Program-made: the position numbers and the translations under genes | NCBI GenBank assembly: GCA_002842395.1 | Contig: PHCV01000012.1 | Coordinates: 1 to 50,052, forward strand | DNA from: Betaproteobacteria bacterium HGW-Betaproteobacteria-11 | GTDB lineage: Bacteria; Pseudomonadota; Gammaproteobacteria; Burkholderiales; Rhodocyclaceae | Reading direction: 5' to 3' | DNA: 50,052 bases | Notes under the pieces: generated by a model | What the model was told of the DNA's origin: nothing | The model's input: only the letters and a program-made list of their open reading frames with translations | The model's database searches: none | Shown: piece by piece, positions 9,692-24,925 of the stretch | Position numbering within the stretch: the first letter of the stretch is position 1 | Layout of the letters: each line of letters opens with the position of its first letter

Positions 9692-11011
9692 ATGAAGCCC
9701 GTTCTGGTGATCGTGGGGCGGCCGAATGTCGGCAAGTCCACCCTCTTCAACCGGCTGACACGCTCGCGTGATGCGCTGGTGGCCGATCAGCCCGGGCTGA
9801 CCCGCGACCGCCACTACGGGCATGGCCGGCTGGGCCGCAAACCCTATCTGGTGGTCGATACCGGCGGCTTCGAACCCCAGGCGAAAGAAGGCATCGTGCA
9901 TGAAATGGCGCGGCAGGCCGAGGCGGCCATCGCCGAAGCCGATGTGCTGATTTTCGTGGTCGATGCGCGCAGCGGCCTGGTGCCGCAGGACAAAGTCATT
10001 GCCGACCTGTTGCGTCGCAGTGGGCGGCCCGTACTGCTTGCCGTCAATAAGGGCGAGGGCATGAATCGTGCCGTGACCGGCGCCGAATTTTTCGAACTGG
10101 GCTGCGGCCATCCGTACGTGATCTCGTCGGCCCACGGCGATGGGGTGACCGAGCTGGTCGATATCGCACTGGAGCCTTTCCCCGAGGAAAGTCCTGATGA
10201 CACGGCCGATGGCGGACCGCGCGTCGCCATCGTTGGCCGACCCAATGTGGGCAAGAGCACACTGGTGAATACTCTGTTGGGTGAAGAGCGGGTGATTGCC
10301 TTCGACATGCCCGGCACGACACGCGATGCGATCGAAGTCCCCTTCGAGCGCAACGGCAAATCCTATACGCTGATCGATACGGCCGGACTGCGGCGCCGGG
10401 GGCGGGTCTTCGAGGCGGTCGAAAAGTTTTCCGTGGTCAAGACGCTGCAGGCGGTCGAAGAGTCCAACGTCGTTGTCCTGATGGTCGATGCCAGTCAGGA
10501 GATCTCCGATCAGGATGCCCACGTCGCCGGGTTTTGCATCGATGCCGGCCGGGCGCTGGTGGTGGCGGTGAATAAATGGGATGCCGTGGATGCGTACCGC
10601 CGCGAGCGGGCCAAGGTGGACATCGCCCGCAAGCTGAATTTTCTTGGCTTCGCCCGCATTCACTACATTTCGGCATTGAAGGGACAGGGAATTGCCGGGG
10701 TATTGACCTCGGTGGACAAGGCCTTTGCCGCGGCCATGGCGAAAATGACGACGCCGAAGCTGACCCGGGTGCTGATTGCCGCGGTGGAAAAACAGACGCC
10801 GCCACGGCATGGCGCCTTCCGGCCCAAACTGCGTTACGCCCACCAGGGTGGCAGCAATCCGCCCCTGATCATCATCCACGGTAATGCGCTGGAGCATGTG
10901 CCAGCGTCCTATACGCGGTACCTGGAACATTATTTCCTCGAGGCTTTCAAGTTGCAGGGTACACCGCTGCGCATTCAGTACAAGACGTCGAAAAATCCTT
11001 ACGCGACGTGA
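9692..11011 (+). CDS. der: Ribosome-associated GTPase Der (EngA)
   Basis: Der is a double-G-domain GTPase needed for maturation of the 50S subunit. The 439-residue product has GRPNVGKST at 9-17 and again near residue 181, NKWD and NKGE type G4 motifs, and the C-terminal KH-like domain ending [13 protein letters not shown]. The start lies three bases after the bamB stop. The bamB-der linkage is widespread in proteobacteria. A copy of the 24-bp repeat follows 13 bases after the stop. Confidence 0.97.
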   Translation: MKPVLVIVGRPNVGKSTLFNRLTRSRDALVADQPGLTRDRHYGHGRLGRKPYLVVDTGGFEPQAKEGIVHEMARQAEAAIAEADVLIFVVDARSGLVPQDKVIADLLRRSGRPVLLAVNKGEGMNRAVTGAEFFELGCGHPYVISSAHGDGVTELVDIALEPFPEESPDDTADGGPRVAIVGRPNVGKSTLVNTLLGEERVIAFDMPGTTRDAIEVPFERNGKSYTLIDTAGLRRRGRVFEAVEKFSVVKTLQAVEESNVVVLMVDASQEISDQDAHVAGFCIDAGRALVVAVNKWDAVDAYRRERAKVDIARKLNFLGFARIHYISALKGQGIAGVLTSVDKAFAAAMAKMTTPKLTRVLIAAVEKQTPPRHGAFRPKLRYAHQGGSNPPLIIIHGNALEHVPASYTRYLEHYFLEAFKLQGTPLRIQYKTSKNPYAT

Positions 11012-11023
11012 ATCCGGGCGCAA

Positions 11024-11047
11024 AAAGTCGGCGCTGGTGGCACGGTG
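11024..11047 (+). repeat. 24-bp dispersed repeat, variant, between der and hfq
   Basis: An intergenic copy. The first half equals the class A consensus and the second half is GGTGGCACGGTG. It matches class A at 19 of 24 bases and the ispG copy at 22 of 24. It is preceded by two further A residues (11022-11023). It lies 13 bases after der and 67 bases before hfq, with no obvious hairpin. Confidence 0.8.
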
Positions 11048-11114
11048 GGGGAAAATCGATTACATTGTGTACCGCTTCCACAAGACCCAATCTCTTCATT
11101 AAAGGACGTTAAAA

Positions 11115-11354
11115 ATGAGCAATAAAGGGCAAATGCTACAAGACCCGTTTTTGAATCTTCTCCGCCGCGAGCATGTTCCGGTGGCCGTCTATCTGGTCAA
11201 CGGCATCAAGCTGCAAGGCCAGATCGAGTCCTTCGATCAGTATGTCGTGCTGCTCAAAAATACAGTGACCCAGATGGTCTACAAGCACGCAATCTCGACC
11301 GTCGTGCCGGTGCGTGCCGTCAGTCTGGAGATCGAAACAGGGAATGACGATTGA
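11115..11354 (+). CDS. hfq: RNA chaperone Hfq
   Basis: Hfq is a ring-shaped Sm-like protein that helps small RNAs pair with mRNAs. The 79-residue product holds the Sm1 segment ([20 protein letters not shown]) and the Sm2 motif MVYKHAIS, with a short acidic tail (IETGNDD) typical of betaproteobacteria. A ribosome site AAAGGA lies at 11100-11105, nine bases before the ATG. hflX follows, as in most gamma- and betaproteobacteria. The 100-base gap before hfq is the widest since accA and may hold a promoter, though I cannot point to a convincing pair. Confidence 0.97.
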   Translation: MSNKGQMLQDPFLNLLRREHVPVAVYLVNGIKLQGQIESFDQYVVLLKNTVTQMVYKHAISTVVPVRAVSLEIETGNDD

Positions 11355-11405
11355 GTTCAGCGATTTCCGGCCGGTTCTGCGGATGGATGCGCAGCCTCGC
11401 TCATC

Positions 11406-12557
11406 TTGAGTGAGGGACGGTCTGCCGGCGCCGAGCATGCCGTGCTGGTACAGCTGGATTTCGGCGAGAAGGATTTTGCCGAGCGTCTCTCCGAGTTCCA
11501 ACTGCTGGCCGGCAGTGCCGGGGTGCGGCCGCAAGCCCTGATCAGCGGCAGGCGGGCGCGCCCGGATGCGGCGCTTTTCGCCGGCAAGGGGAAAGTAGCC
11601 GAGATCGCCGATGCCGTCAGGTTGCATGAAGCGGTAGTGGCGATCTTCAACCACGAATTGTCGCCCGGCCAGCAACGCAATCTCGAACGTGAACTTCAAT
11701 GCCGGGTGATCGACCGGAGCAGCCTGATTCTGGATATTTTTGCCTTGCGGGCGCAAAGCCATGAAGGCAAGCTCCAGGTCGAGTTGGCACAGTTGCAGCA
11801 TCTTGCCACGCGCTTGGTACGTGGCTGGACCCACCTCGAGCGGCAACGGGGTGGCGTGGGCTTGCGCGGCCCGGGTGAAAAGCAACTCGAAACCGACCGC
11901 CGTCTTCTGGGCAAACGTGTCGCCGTACTCAAGGAACGCCTCAAGCAACTCGAACGCCAGCGTGCCGTGCGGCGTCGCTCGCGTCTGCGACAGGGCGTGT
12001 TGTCGGTTTCTCTGGTGGGGTACACCAATGCCGGAAAGAGCACGCTGTTCAATGCCCTGACCAAAGCGGGAACCTATGCCGCCGACCAGTTGTTCGCCAC
12101 CCTGGATACCACCTCGCGGCGAATGTTTGTCGAGGGCGCCGGCCAGGTTGTTCTGTCGGACACGGTCGGATTTATTCGCGATCTACCCCATTCGCTGGTT
12201 GCCGCATTCCAGGCGACATTGGAAGAGACTGCACAGGCTGATGTGCTGCTGCATGTGGTTGACTCCGCCAGCGCAGACCGCGACCAGCAGATTGCCGCGG
12301 TTAATGGCGTGCTGGCTGAAATCGGAGCAGCCGCGGTACCGCAGCTTGTCATCTGGAACAAGATCGATGCCACGCTTGCCAGTCCCGGAATTGAGCGGGA
12401 TGGCTGTGGTAACATTTCCAGGGTGCGATTAAGTGCAAGAACAGGTTCAGGCCTTGATTTGTTGCGTGGCGCGATTTCGGAGTTCGCCAATCATCAGCCG
12501 GAATTGAATGCAGTCGCAACGACACAGACTGTCGTTGCGGCGTTGGGCGGTTTGTGA
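11406..12557 (+). CDS. hflX: GTPase HflX (ribosome-associated)
   Basis: HflX is a GTPase that splits stalled or heat-damaged ribosomes. The 383-residue product has the N-terminal HflX domain with the glycine-rich GGVGLRGPGEKQLETDRR segment, a coiled stretch, and the G domain with GYTNAGKST near 204-212, DTVGFIRDLPH and NKID. The reading frame is open back to the hfq stop at 11352, yet holds no ATG or GTG before the conserved region, so TTG 11406 is the only usual start codon available. It has no good ribosome site. It is somewhat shorter than E. coli HflX (426). hflK follows. Confidence 0.93.
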   Translation: MSEGRSAGAEHAVLVQLDFGEKDFAERLSEFQLLAGSAGVRPQALISGRRARPDAALFAGKGKVAEIADAVRLHEAVVAIFNHELSPGQQRNLERELQCRVIDRSSLILDIFALRAQSHEGKLQVELAQLQHLATRLVRGWTHLERQRGGVGLRGPGEKQLETDRRLLGKRVAVLKERLKQLERQRAVRRRSRLRQGVLSVSLVGYTNAGKSTLFNALTKAGTYAADQLFATLDTTSRRMFVEGAGQVVLSDTVGFIRDLPHSLVAAFQATLEETAQADVLLHVVDSASADRDQQIAAVNGVLAEIGAAAVPQLVIWNKIDATLASPGIERDGCGNISRVRLSARTGSGLDLLRGAISEFANHQPELNAVATTQTVVAALGGL

Positions 12558-12610
12558 CTTTTGCGACGCGGGATTACTTACGGATAGCCAATATGATTAC
12601 TGGAATTCTC

Positions 12611-13873
12611 ATGTCGCTGGGCGACAATGGGTGGGGAAATCCACCTGGCGGTGGAAAAGGAGGCAGGAAGGGGCCGCCCGACCTGGAGGATCTTTGGCGC
12701 GATTTCAATCGTCGGCTGTCGGGGTTTTTTGGAAACAAGGGGGGCGGCAACAGGAATGGAGGCGAGGCCGGCAATGCGCCGCCTGCGTTGTCCCCCAAAC
12801 AGTTTGGTGGCGGCATCGGGATCGTCATCGTGCTGGCGCTGGTGGTCTGGCTGGGCAGCGGATTTTATGTCGTCGATGCTTCGCAACGTGGCGTTGTGCT
12901 GCAGTTCGGCGCGTTCAGGGAAATGACCGACCCCGGTTTGCGCTGGCGGTTGCCGTGGCCTGTTCAGTCGCACCAGATCGTCAATCTTACGGGTGTGCGC
13001 ACGGTGGAAATCGGCTATCGCGGGACGGAAAAAAACAAGGTGCCGAAAGAAGCCCTGATGCTGACGGATGACGAAAACATCGTCAGCGTGCAGTTCGCCG
13101 TGCAGTATCTGCTGAAAGATCCCAAGGCCTATCTGTTCAAGAACCGCAATCCCGATGACACCGTGACCCAGGCGGCGGAAACCGCCATCCGCGAGGTGGT
13201 GGGCAAGAGCAAGATGGACTTTGTTTTGTACGAGGGGCGCGACCAGATTGCGGCCAATACGCTGAAACTGATTCAGGATATTCTCGATCGCTACGAAACC
13301 GGGATCCAGATTCGCTCCGTCAGCATGCAGGGGACGCAGCCCCCGGAGCAGGTGCAGGCGGCGTTCGATGATGCCGTGAAAGCCGGTCAGGATCGCGAAC
13401 GGCACAAGAACGAAGGCCAGGCCTATGCCAACGACGTGATTCCGCGTGCGCGCGGCACGGCTTCGCGCCTGATGGAAGAAGCCAATGGCTACAAGCAGCG
13501 GATCATCGCCACGGCCGAGGGTGATGCCTCGCGCTTCAAGCAGATTCTCGTCGAATACAGCAAGGCTCCGGAGGTGACGCGTAGCCGCATGTATCTGGAG
13601 ACCATACAGCAGGTTTACGCCAATACCAGCAAGGTCATGGTGGATACCAAGGGTTCCGGCAATCTGCTCTATCTGCCGCTCGATAAACTGATGCAGACCG
13701 TGGGCGCGGCTACGCCAGCGACTACGGCGATGCCCGAGGCGAGCGCTTCCCCGCTTGGCGCGGCCGCCGCGCCGCCTGCACCGAGCGATGTTCCGCCGCA
13801 ACTCGACCGTGCCCTCTCGGGCGATACCAGGTCACGCGATGCCATGCGTTCGCGTGAAAGAGGAGACCGCTAA
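12611..13873 (+). CDS. hflK: FtsH protease modulator HflK
   Basis: HflK is an SPFH/stomatin-family membrane protein that forms a complex with HflC around the FtsH protease and limits its access to membrane substrates. The 420-residue product has a Gly/Pro-rich cytoplasmic N-terminus (GNPPGGGKGGRKGPPDLEDLW), one membrane segment at about 68-88, then the SPFH domain (GVVLQFGAFREMTDPGLRWRL) and an Ala/Pro-rich tail. ATG 12611 gives the family start MSLGDNGWG; an upstream in-frame ATG at 12593 and GTG at 12554 are possible but less like relatives. The stop and the hflC start share one base (TAATG). Confidence 0.94.
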   Translation: MSLGDNGWGNPPGGGKGGRKGPPDLEDLWRDFNRRLSGFFGNKGGGNRNGGEAGNAPPALSPKQFGGGIGIVIVLALVVWLGSGFYVVDASQRGVVLQFGAFREMTDPGLRWRLPWPVQSHQIVNLTGVRTVEIGYRGTEKNKVPKEALMLTDDENIVSVQFAVQYLLKDPKAYLFKNRNPDDTVTQAAETAIREVVGKSKMDFVLYEGRDQIAANTLKLIQDILDRYETGIQIRSVSMQGTQPPEQVQAAFDDAVKAGQDRERHKNEGQAYANDVIPRARGTASRLMEEANGYKQRIIATAEGDASRFKQILVEYSKAPEVTRSRMYLETIQQVYANTSKVMVDTKGSGNLLYLPLDKLMQTVGAATPATTAMPEASASPLGAAAAPPAPSDVPPQLDRALSGDTRSRDAMRSRERGDR

Positions 13874-14748
13874 TGCTACGCCACCTCTCTTTCGCAGGTT
13901 CGTTCGTCTTTGCGTTGATCGTCGTTCTCGGTACATCGCTGTTCACCGTCGATCAGCGTCAATACGCGATTGTTTTCCAGTTGGGAGAAATCAAGGATGT
14001 CATCACCGAGCCCGGGATTGCCTTCAAGTGGCCGCTGATCCAGAACGTGCGGTTTTTTGACAAGCGGATTCTCACCCTCGATTCGGTCGAACCTGAACGT
14101 TTTCTTACCGCGGAAAAGAAGCCGGTTCTGGTGGATTCCTTCGTCAAGTGGCGCATCCACGATGTCAGGCAGTATTACATTTCGGTCAGTGGTGACGAGA
14201 TGCTGGCGCGCACCCGCCTCACGCAAACGGTGAATTCCGGCTTGCGCGAAGAGTTCGGCCGGCGCACGGTGCATGACGTGGTCTCGGGCGAACGTGACAC
14301 CATCATGACCGAAGTGCGCAAGAAGGCCGATGCCGATATGCGTGCCATCGGCGTCGAAATCATCGATGTACGCCTGAAACGTGTCGACTTGCCACCCGAG
14401 GTTTCGGAATCGGTTTATAGCCGGATGGAAACCGAGCGCAAGCGGGTAGCCAACGGGCTGCGTTCGCAAGGTGCCGCGGAAGCGGAAAAGATTCGCGCCA
14501 ATGCGGATCGTCAAAGCGAGGTCATCGTTGCCGAAGCCTACCGCGATGCGCAAAAAATCAAGGGCGAAGGCGATGCGCGGGCGGCGTCGATCTATGGCAA
14601 GGCATTCGGCGCCAATCCCGAGTTCTATGCGTTTTACCGTAGCCTTGAAGCCTATCGCGGCAGTTTCAAAAACAAGAGCGATGTGCTGGTCATCGAGCCG
14701 AACTCCGAATTCTTCAAGTATCTGAAGAATAGCGGACGCGGCAAGTAA
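13873..14748 (+). CDS. hflC: FtsH protease modulator HflC
   Basis: HflC is the partner of HflK in the large periplasm-facing SPFH cage around FtsH. The 291-residue product has an N-terminal membrane anchor (about 8-25), the SPFH domain starting SLFTVDQRQYAIVFQLGE, the central helical region rich in Glu, Lys and Ala (SQGAAEAEKIRANADR), and a C-terminal FKYLKNS stretch. Its start overlaps the hflK stop by one base, which fits equal expression of the two subunits. Confidence 0.96.
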   Translation: MLRHLSFAGSFVFALIVVLGTSLFTVDQRQYAIVFQLGEIKDVITEPGIAFKWPLIQNVRFFDKRILTLDSVEPERFLTAEKKPVLVDSFVKWRIHDVRQYYISVSGDEMLARTRLTQTVNSGLREEFGRRTVHDVVSGERDTIMTEVRKKADADMRAIGVEIIDVRLKRVDLPPEVSESVYSRMETERKRVANGLRSQGAAEAEKIRANADRQSEVIVAEAYRDAQKIKGEGDARAASIYGKAFGANPEFYAFYRSLEAYRGSFKNKSDVLVIEPNSEFFKYLKNSGRGK

Positions 14749-14773
14749 TCCGGGTGGGCTACCTGTTGCGCTG

Positions 14774-14956
14774 ATGGAAACGGTACTTCTGGCGTTTGCC
14801 CTCATGCTGGTGATCGAAGGTCTGTTGCCGTTTCTGTCGCCGCAGACCTGGCGCGAGGCTTTTCGTCGCCTCACGGAACTCGCTGATGGACAGGTTCGTT
14901 TCATGGGATTGTCATCCATGGTGATCGGTCTGATTTTGCTGTTTTTCTTGCGCTGA
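14774..14956 (+). CDS. DUF2065 (YjeT-type) small inner-membrane protein
   Basis: A 60-residue protein with two predicted membrane helices (about 4-22 and 40-58) separated by a basic loop containing PQTWREAFRRL. This matches the DUF2065/YjeT family, a short inner-membrane protein of unknown function encoded next to hflC in many proteobacteria. It lies 25 bases after hflC and 21 before hisZ, so it is very likely in the same transcript. Confidence 0.88.
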   Translation: METVLLAFALMLVIEGLLPFLSPQTWREAFRRLTELADGQVRFMGLSSMVIGLILLFFLR

Positions 14957-14977
14957 ACTCTGCCCGGTCGCTTTGAC

Positions 14978-17453
<2,476 letters not shown>

Positions 17454-17471
17454 AGCGTGTCCCTCTTGTGG

Positions 17472-17503
17472 ACAAGGGCCGCGGTTGCGGCCCTTGTGTT
17501 TTG
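17472..17503 (+). terminator. Rho-independent terminator after purA
   Basis: A perfect 11-bp stem, ACAAGGGCCGC (17472-17482) with GCGGCCCTTGT (17487-17497), loop GGTT, followed by GTTTTGT. It lies 18 bases after the purA stop and ends the hfq-purA transcript. Confidence 0.9.
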
Positions 17504-17547
17504 TCTCCTGTACATTTCCCCGATGATCTCCCGACCGGTGGCCATGG

Positions 17548-19685
<2,138 letters not shown>

Positions 19686-19745
19686 TCAACCTCCATCTTC
19701 CGGCGTGCCAAGGCATTCGCTGGTAGTCATTTCAAGGAGATTTGA

Positions 19746-20105
19746 ATGTTCATTTCCGATGCTTATGCCCAGGCGGCAGTCGTGGCGCCCGGTACGGCGG
19801 GTGCCGCGGACGCCACGGGTGGTCTGATGGGGATTTTGCCCCTGGTAATCGTGTTTGCCGTGATGTGGCTGTTGATCATCCGTCCGCAGTCGAAGAAAGC
19901 CAAGGAGCATCAAAAACTGGTCAGTGAACTGGCCAAGGGTGACGAGGTCGTCACCCAGGGTGGTGTTACGGGCCGCGTCGCCAAGGTGGGTGAAAATTAT
20001 CTTCATCTCGAGGTGGCTGAAGGCAAGGATGGCCCGCTCGAATTGACGGTGCAGAAGTCCGCCGTGACTGCTTTGCTGCCCAAAGGCTCCTTGAAGAATC
20101 TTTAG
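19746..20105 (+). CDS. yajC: Preprotein translocase accessory subunit YajC
   Basis: YajC is a small inner-membrane protein that associates with SecDF and the SecYEG translocon. The 119-residue product has one membrane helix (about 28-46, ILPLVIVFAVMWLLIIRPQ) followed by the basic segment SKKAKEHQKL and the conserved GDEVVTQGGVTGRV. AAGGAG (19734-19739) precedes the ATG by six bases. It is followed by secD, the normal order. Confidence 0.97.
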   Translation: MFISDAYAQAAVVAPGTAGAADATGGLMGILPLVIVFAVMWLLIIRPQSKKAKEHQKLVSELAKGDEVVTQGGVTGRVAKVGENYLHLEVAEGKDGPLELTVQKSAVTALLPKGSLKNL

Positions 20106-20156
20106 CCCCGTGCCGGGATCGATTTCCCGGTTTCTTGCGTTTACCGGCTTTTGCAA

Positions 20157-22022
20157 ATGAATCGTTATCCACTCTGGAAGAATGTTCTGGTGCTGATCGC
20201 CTTGTTGTTCGGGTTGATCTATACCCTGCCCAATTTTTTTGGCGAAGCGCCCGCCGTGCAGGTGACCAGCGTCAAGGCGACGATCAAGGTCGACGGCAGT
20301 TTGCAGGCTCGCGCCGAAGGTGCACTGAAAGCGGCTGCTGTCCCCTATCAGGCGGTGACGCTCGATCTCACCAGTGTCCGGGTGCGTCTGGCGGATACCG
20401 ATACGCAGCTCAAGGCCAGGGATGTAGTCGAAAAGGCACTTAATCCCGATTCCGAGAATGCCAGCTACAGCGTTGCCCTGAATCTGGTTTCCAACTCGCC
20501 GCAGTGGCTGGCGAATATCGGCGCCAAGCCCATGTATCTGGGGCTCGATTTGCGTGGCGGGGTACATTTCCTGTTGCAGGTGGATATGAAGGGCGCCCTG
20601 ACCAAACGTCTCGATTCGATCGGCGCCGATTTACGCAGTCTGCTGCGTGAAAAAAATGTACGCCACAACGGGATTTCCCGCGAGGGTGAGCGGGTGGTGA
20701 TCCGGTTTCATGATGCCGAGACGCGAGAAAAGGCCCGCGCCATTCTGACCGACAGCCAGCCCGATCTGGCGCTGAACGATGTTCAGGACGGAACCGAATT
20801 GAAATTGGTCGCCTTGCTCAAGCCGGAAGCCGCCAAGCGGATCCAGGACTATGCGATCAAGCAGAACACCGTCACCCTGCATAACCGGATCAACGAGCTG
20901 GGCGTGGCCGAACCGGTCATCCAGCAGCAGGGGGCGGACCGCATCGTGGTGCAATTGCCGGGGGTGCAGGATACGGCCAAGGCCAAGGACATTCTCGGCC
21001 GCACGGCGACGCTGGAAGTACGGATGGTCGATGACGAGGCCAGCAACAATCCGGCGATCATGGAGCTGGCGGCACGCGGACAGTCGCCGGCGGGCACCGA
21101 GTATTACGTCGAGCGCGGTGGTCACCCGCTACTGGTGAAGAAACAGGTGGTGCTCACCGGCGAGCGGCTGACCGATGCCCAGTCCGGATTTGACGGGCAG
21201 ACGCACGAGCCGGCCGTCCATCTGACACTCGACTCTGCTGGTGCCCGCATTTTCAGGGATGTGACCCGCGAAAGCATCGGCAAACGGATGGCGATCCTGT
21301 TGATCGAAAAAGGCAAGGGCGAGGTGGTGACGGCGCCAGTCATTCGCAGCGAGATTGGCGGGGGACGGGTACAGATTTCCGGGCGCATGACCACCACGGA
21401 GGCGGCCGACGTGGCCCTGCTACTGCGTGCCGGCTCCCTGGCCGCGCCGATGGAAATCATCGAGGAGCGCACCATCGGCCCCAGTCTCGGCGCCGATAAC
21501 ATTGCCAAGGGTTTCCACTCGACATTGTGGGGCTTTACGGCGATCGCCGTATTCATGAGCCTGTATTACCTGGTTTTTGGTTTTGTTTCGATTCTGGCAT
21601 TGTCTGCCAACTTGCTGTTCCTGATTGCCCTGCTTTCGTTGCTGCAGGCCACGCTTACCTTGCCGGGGATTGCTGCCGTTGCGCTGGCGCTGGGCATGGC
21701 GATCGATGCCAATGTATTGGTAAATGAACGGATCCGCGAGGAACTGCGCAATGGCAGTACGCCGCAGGCGGCGATCATGACTGGTTACGAACGCGCCTGG
21801 GGGACGATTCTCGACTCCAATGTAACGACCCTGATCGCCGGCGTTGCCTTGCTGATTTTCGGCTCCGGTCCGGTGCGCGGGTTTGCGGTGGTCCATTGCC
21901 TGGGCATCCTGACCTCGATTTTCAGTTCGGTGGTGGTTTCCCGTGCCCTGGTCAACCTGATCTACGGCCGCCGTCGCAAACTGGAAAAGCTGGCCATCGG
22001 GCAGGTCTGGAAACCAGTCTGA
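20157..22022 (+). CDS. secD: Protein translocase subunit SecD
   Basis: SecD with SecF uses the proton gradient to pull exported proteins into the periplasm after SecA-driven insertion. The 621-residue product has a first membrane helix (about 6-27), a large periplasmic domain containing YLGLDLRGGVHFLLQVD, and a block of five further helices at the C-terminus with LALGMAIDANVLVNERIREE. ATG 20157 gives the family start MNRYPLWKN; an in-frame TTG lies six bases earlier. Neither has a clear ribosome site. A short hairpin (CCGGGA/TCCCGG) lies between yajC and secD. Confidence 0.97.
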   Translation: MNRYPLWKNVLVLIALLFGLIYTLPNFFGEAPAVQVTSVKATIKVDGSLQARAEGALKAAAVPYQAVTLDLTSVRVRLADTDTQLKARDVVEKALNPDSENASYSVALNLVSNSPQWLANIGAKPMYLGLDLRGGVHFLLQVDMKGALTKRLDSIGADLRSLLREKNVRHNGISREGERVVIRFHDAETREKARAILTDSQPDLALNDVQDGTELKLVALLKPEAAKRIQDYAIKQNTVTLHNRINELGVAEPVIQQQGADRIVVQLPGVQDTAKAKDILGRTATLEVRMVDDEASNNPAIMELAARGQSPAGTEYYVERGGHPLLVKKQVVLTGERLTDAQSGFDGQTHEPAVHLTLDSAGARIFRDVTRESIGKRMAILLIEKGKGEVVTAPVIRSEIGGGRVQISGRMTTTEAADVALLLRAGSLAAPMEIIEERTIGPSLGADNIAKGFHSTLWGFTAIAVFMSLYYLVFGFVSILALSANLLFLIALLSLLQATLTLPGIAAVALALGMAIDANVLVNERIREELRNGSTPQAAIMTGYERAWGTILDSNVTTLIAGVALLIFGSGPVRGFAVVHCLGILTSIFSSVVVSRALVNLIYGRRRKLEKLAIGQVWKPV

Positions 22023-22060
22023 GCACCGCCAGAAGAGCGCAACCAACACGAGAAACAGCG

Positions 22061-23032
22061 ATGGAATTCTTCCGCATCAAAAAAGACATCCCCTTCATGC
22101 GCCATGCGCTGGTCTTCAATGTCATTTCGTTGATTACCTTCCTGCTTGCGATATTTTTCTTGGCGACCCGGGGCTTGAGCTTCTCCATCGAATTCACCGG
22201 GGGCACCTTGCTTGAAGTGAGCTATGCACAGGCGCCGGAACTCGAGAAGCTGCGGCATCAGTTGGAGGCCGACGGGTTTGCCGATACTCAGGTGCAGAAT
22301 TTCGGTTCTTCCCGCGATGTGCTGATCCGTGTACCGCCGACGAAGAATGCGCCCACCGATGTGAGTTCTTCCAAAGTCGGCGAGCGGGTGATGGCTTCTC
22401 TTGAAAAAGTCGGCGCTGGCGAGACGGCGACAGCCGTGGCTGCCAACAAGCCCGAACTGAAGCGCGTCGAATTTGTCGGACCGCAGGTCGGCAAGGAGCT
22501 GGCCTCCGACGGTGCGCTGGCTCTGTTGCTGGTGGTCATCGGTATCGTCATTTACCTGGCGTTGCGCTTCGAATGGCGTTTCGCCATTTCGGCGATCATC
22601 GCCAACTTGCATGACGTGGTGATCATCCTTGGATTCTTCGCCCTGTTTCAGTGGGAATTTTCCCTGCCGGTGCTGGCTGCCGTGCTGGCGGTGCTGGGTT
22701 ATTCGGTCAATGAATCGGTGGTTGTCTTCGACCGGGTGCGCGAGACCTTCAAGAAGAAACGCGGCCTCTCTACGCCACAGGTGCTCGATCATGCCATTAC
22801 CAGCACTATTTCGCGCACCGTGATAACCCATGGCTGTACCCAGATGATGGTGACCTCGATGCTGGTATTCGGTGGCGCTGCCCTGCATTACTTCGCCATG
22901 GCACTGACCATTGGCATTCTGTTCGGGATTTACTCCTCGGTCCTCGTCGCCAGTCCTTTGGTGATGTGGCTTGGCGTGTCGCGCGAGCAATTCATCAAGG
23001 CGAAAGTCGAGAAACAGGAAGCGGTGGTCTGA
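22061..23032 (+). CDS. secF: Protein translocase subunit SecF
   Basis: SecF is the partner of SecD in the proton-driven export motor. The 323-residue product has a first membrane helix at about 14-36, a periplasmic domain with FSIEFTGGTLLEV, and a helix block with YSVNESVVVFDRVRE. ATG 22061 is the family start; the open frame extends upstream into secD but without homologous sequence. Codons 116-123 (KVGAGETA) are a perfect class A repeat copy, in the periplasmic domain just before KRVEFVGPQVGKEL. A partial copy (first 10 bases, read KVGE) lies 33 bases earlier in the same frame. Together they may lengthen this variable segment. secF converges with the minus-strand gene at 23050. Confidence 0.97.
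   Translation: MEFFRIKKDIPFMRHALVFNVISLITFLLAIFFLATRGLSFSIEFTGGTLLEVSYAQAPELEKLRHQLEADGFADTQVQNFGSSRDVLIRVPPTKNAPTDVSSSKVGERVMASLEKVGAGETATAVAANKPELKRVEFVGPQVGKELASDGALALLLVVIGIVIYLALRFEWRFAISAIIANLHDVVIILGFFALFQWEFSLPVLAAVLAVLGYSVNESVVVFDRVRETFKKKRGLSTPQVLDHAITSTISRTVITHGCTQMMVTSMLVFGGAALHYFAMALTIGILFGIYSSVLVASPLVMWLGVSREQFIKAKVEKQEAVV
22406..22429 (+). repeat. 24-bp dispersed repeat, class A, in secF
   Basis: A perfect class A copy, read KVGAGETA (SecF residues 116-123). It is preceded by two more A residues. The first 10 bases of the repeat (AAAGTCGGCG) also occur at 22373-22382, exactly 33 bases upstream. Confidence 0.92.
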
Positions 23033-23049
23033 TCGGGTTGGCGGAGGAG

Positions 23050-23376
23050 TCACTCGCCAACGGCGAAGAGGTGTTTGACCCGCAATGTTCCAATACTTCC
23101 TGCAACCAGGGTCAGCAAACGATCGATGTTGGGGTGTTTGCCAGGATTCTGCCTGGCGTCATCGGCATGCTCCGCATACAGTTCCAGCCCCTTGCGGGCC
23201 GCATCGGCGGTGATCGCGCCGTACAGCTGCCCAAGGTGGTTGTAGATGGCAAGCGAGCCGGTTTGCCCCGGTTTGTTTTCAATGGTGGCGACGACTTCGC
23301 CTGCGGCGCCGAGCAACTGGAGGCCGGTCAGATGGGAAATTCCCGGCAGCTGTTTCAGGTTCTCCGCAAAAGCCAT
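23050..23376 (-). CDS. Small conserved protein, DUF2322-like
   Basis: A 108-residue soluble protein starting MAFAENLKQLPGISHL. It has no signal peptide, membrane helix or cysteine motif. The stretches GQTGSLAIYNHLGQLYGAIT and ARQNPGKHPNIDRLL look like the DUF2322 family of proteobacterial proteins of unknown function; this match is from memory. The ATG lies one base after the purB stop on the same strand, so it is probably the last gene of a purB transcript. It converges with secF. Confidence 0.75.
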   Translation of the reverse strand: MAFAENLKQLPGISHLTGLQLLGAAGEVVATIENKPGQTGSLAIYNHLGQLYGAITADAARKGLELYAEHADDARQNPGKHPNIDRLLTLVAGSIGTLRVKHLFAVGE

Positions 23377-23377
23377 T

Positions 23378-24754
<1,377 letters not shown>

Positions 24755-24925
24755 TTATGAAGATGAAACAAAGCGGGGCAACCAGGGAAGAGACAACACC
24801 GCGAGCCAGAATTTTATCATGCGTGTTTCATCGGGTTGAGGAATGCCATTTCAGGTAGATGGTTTGTAACGTCCTCGGGTAGAATGACCGCCCCGCGTGC
24901 CCCATTTTTGACAAGGATGTTGCCA

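Noticed and set aside
13006-13032. Possible further repeat copy in hflK (around VEIGYRGTEKN)
   Set aside because: Only about 16 of 24 bases match and the peptide fits native HflK sequence; expected by chance in GC-rich coding DNA.
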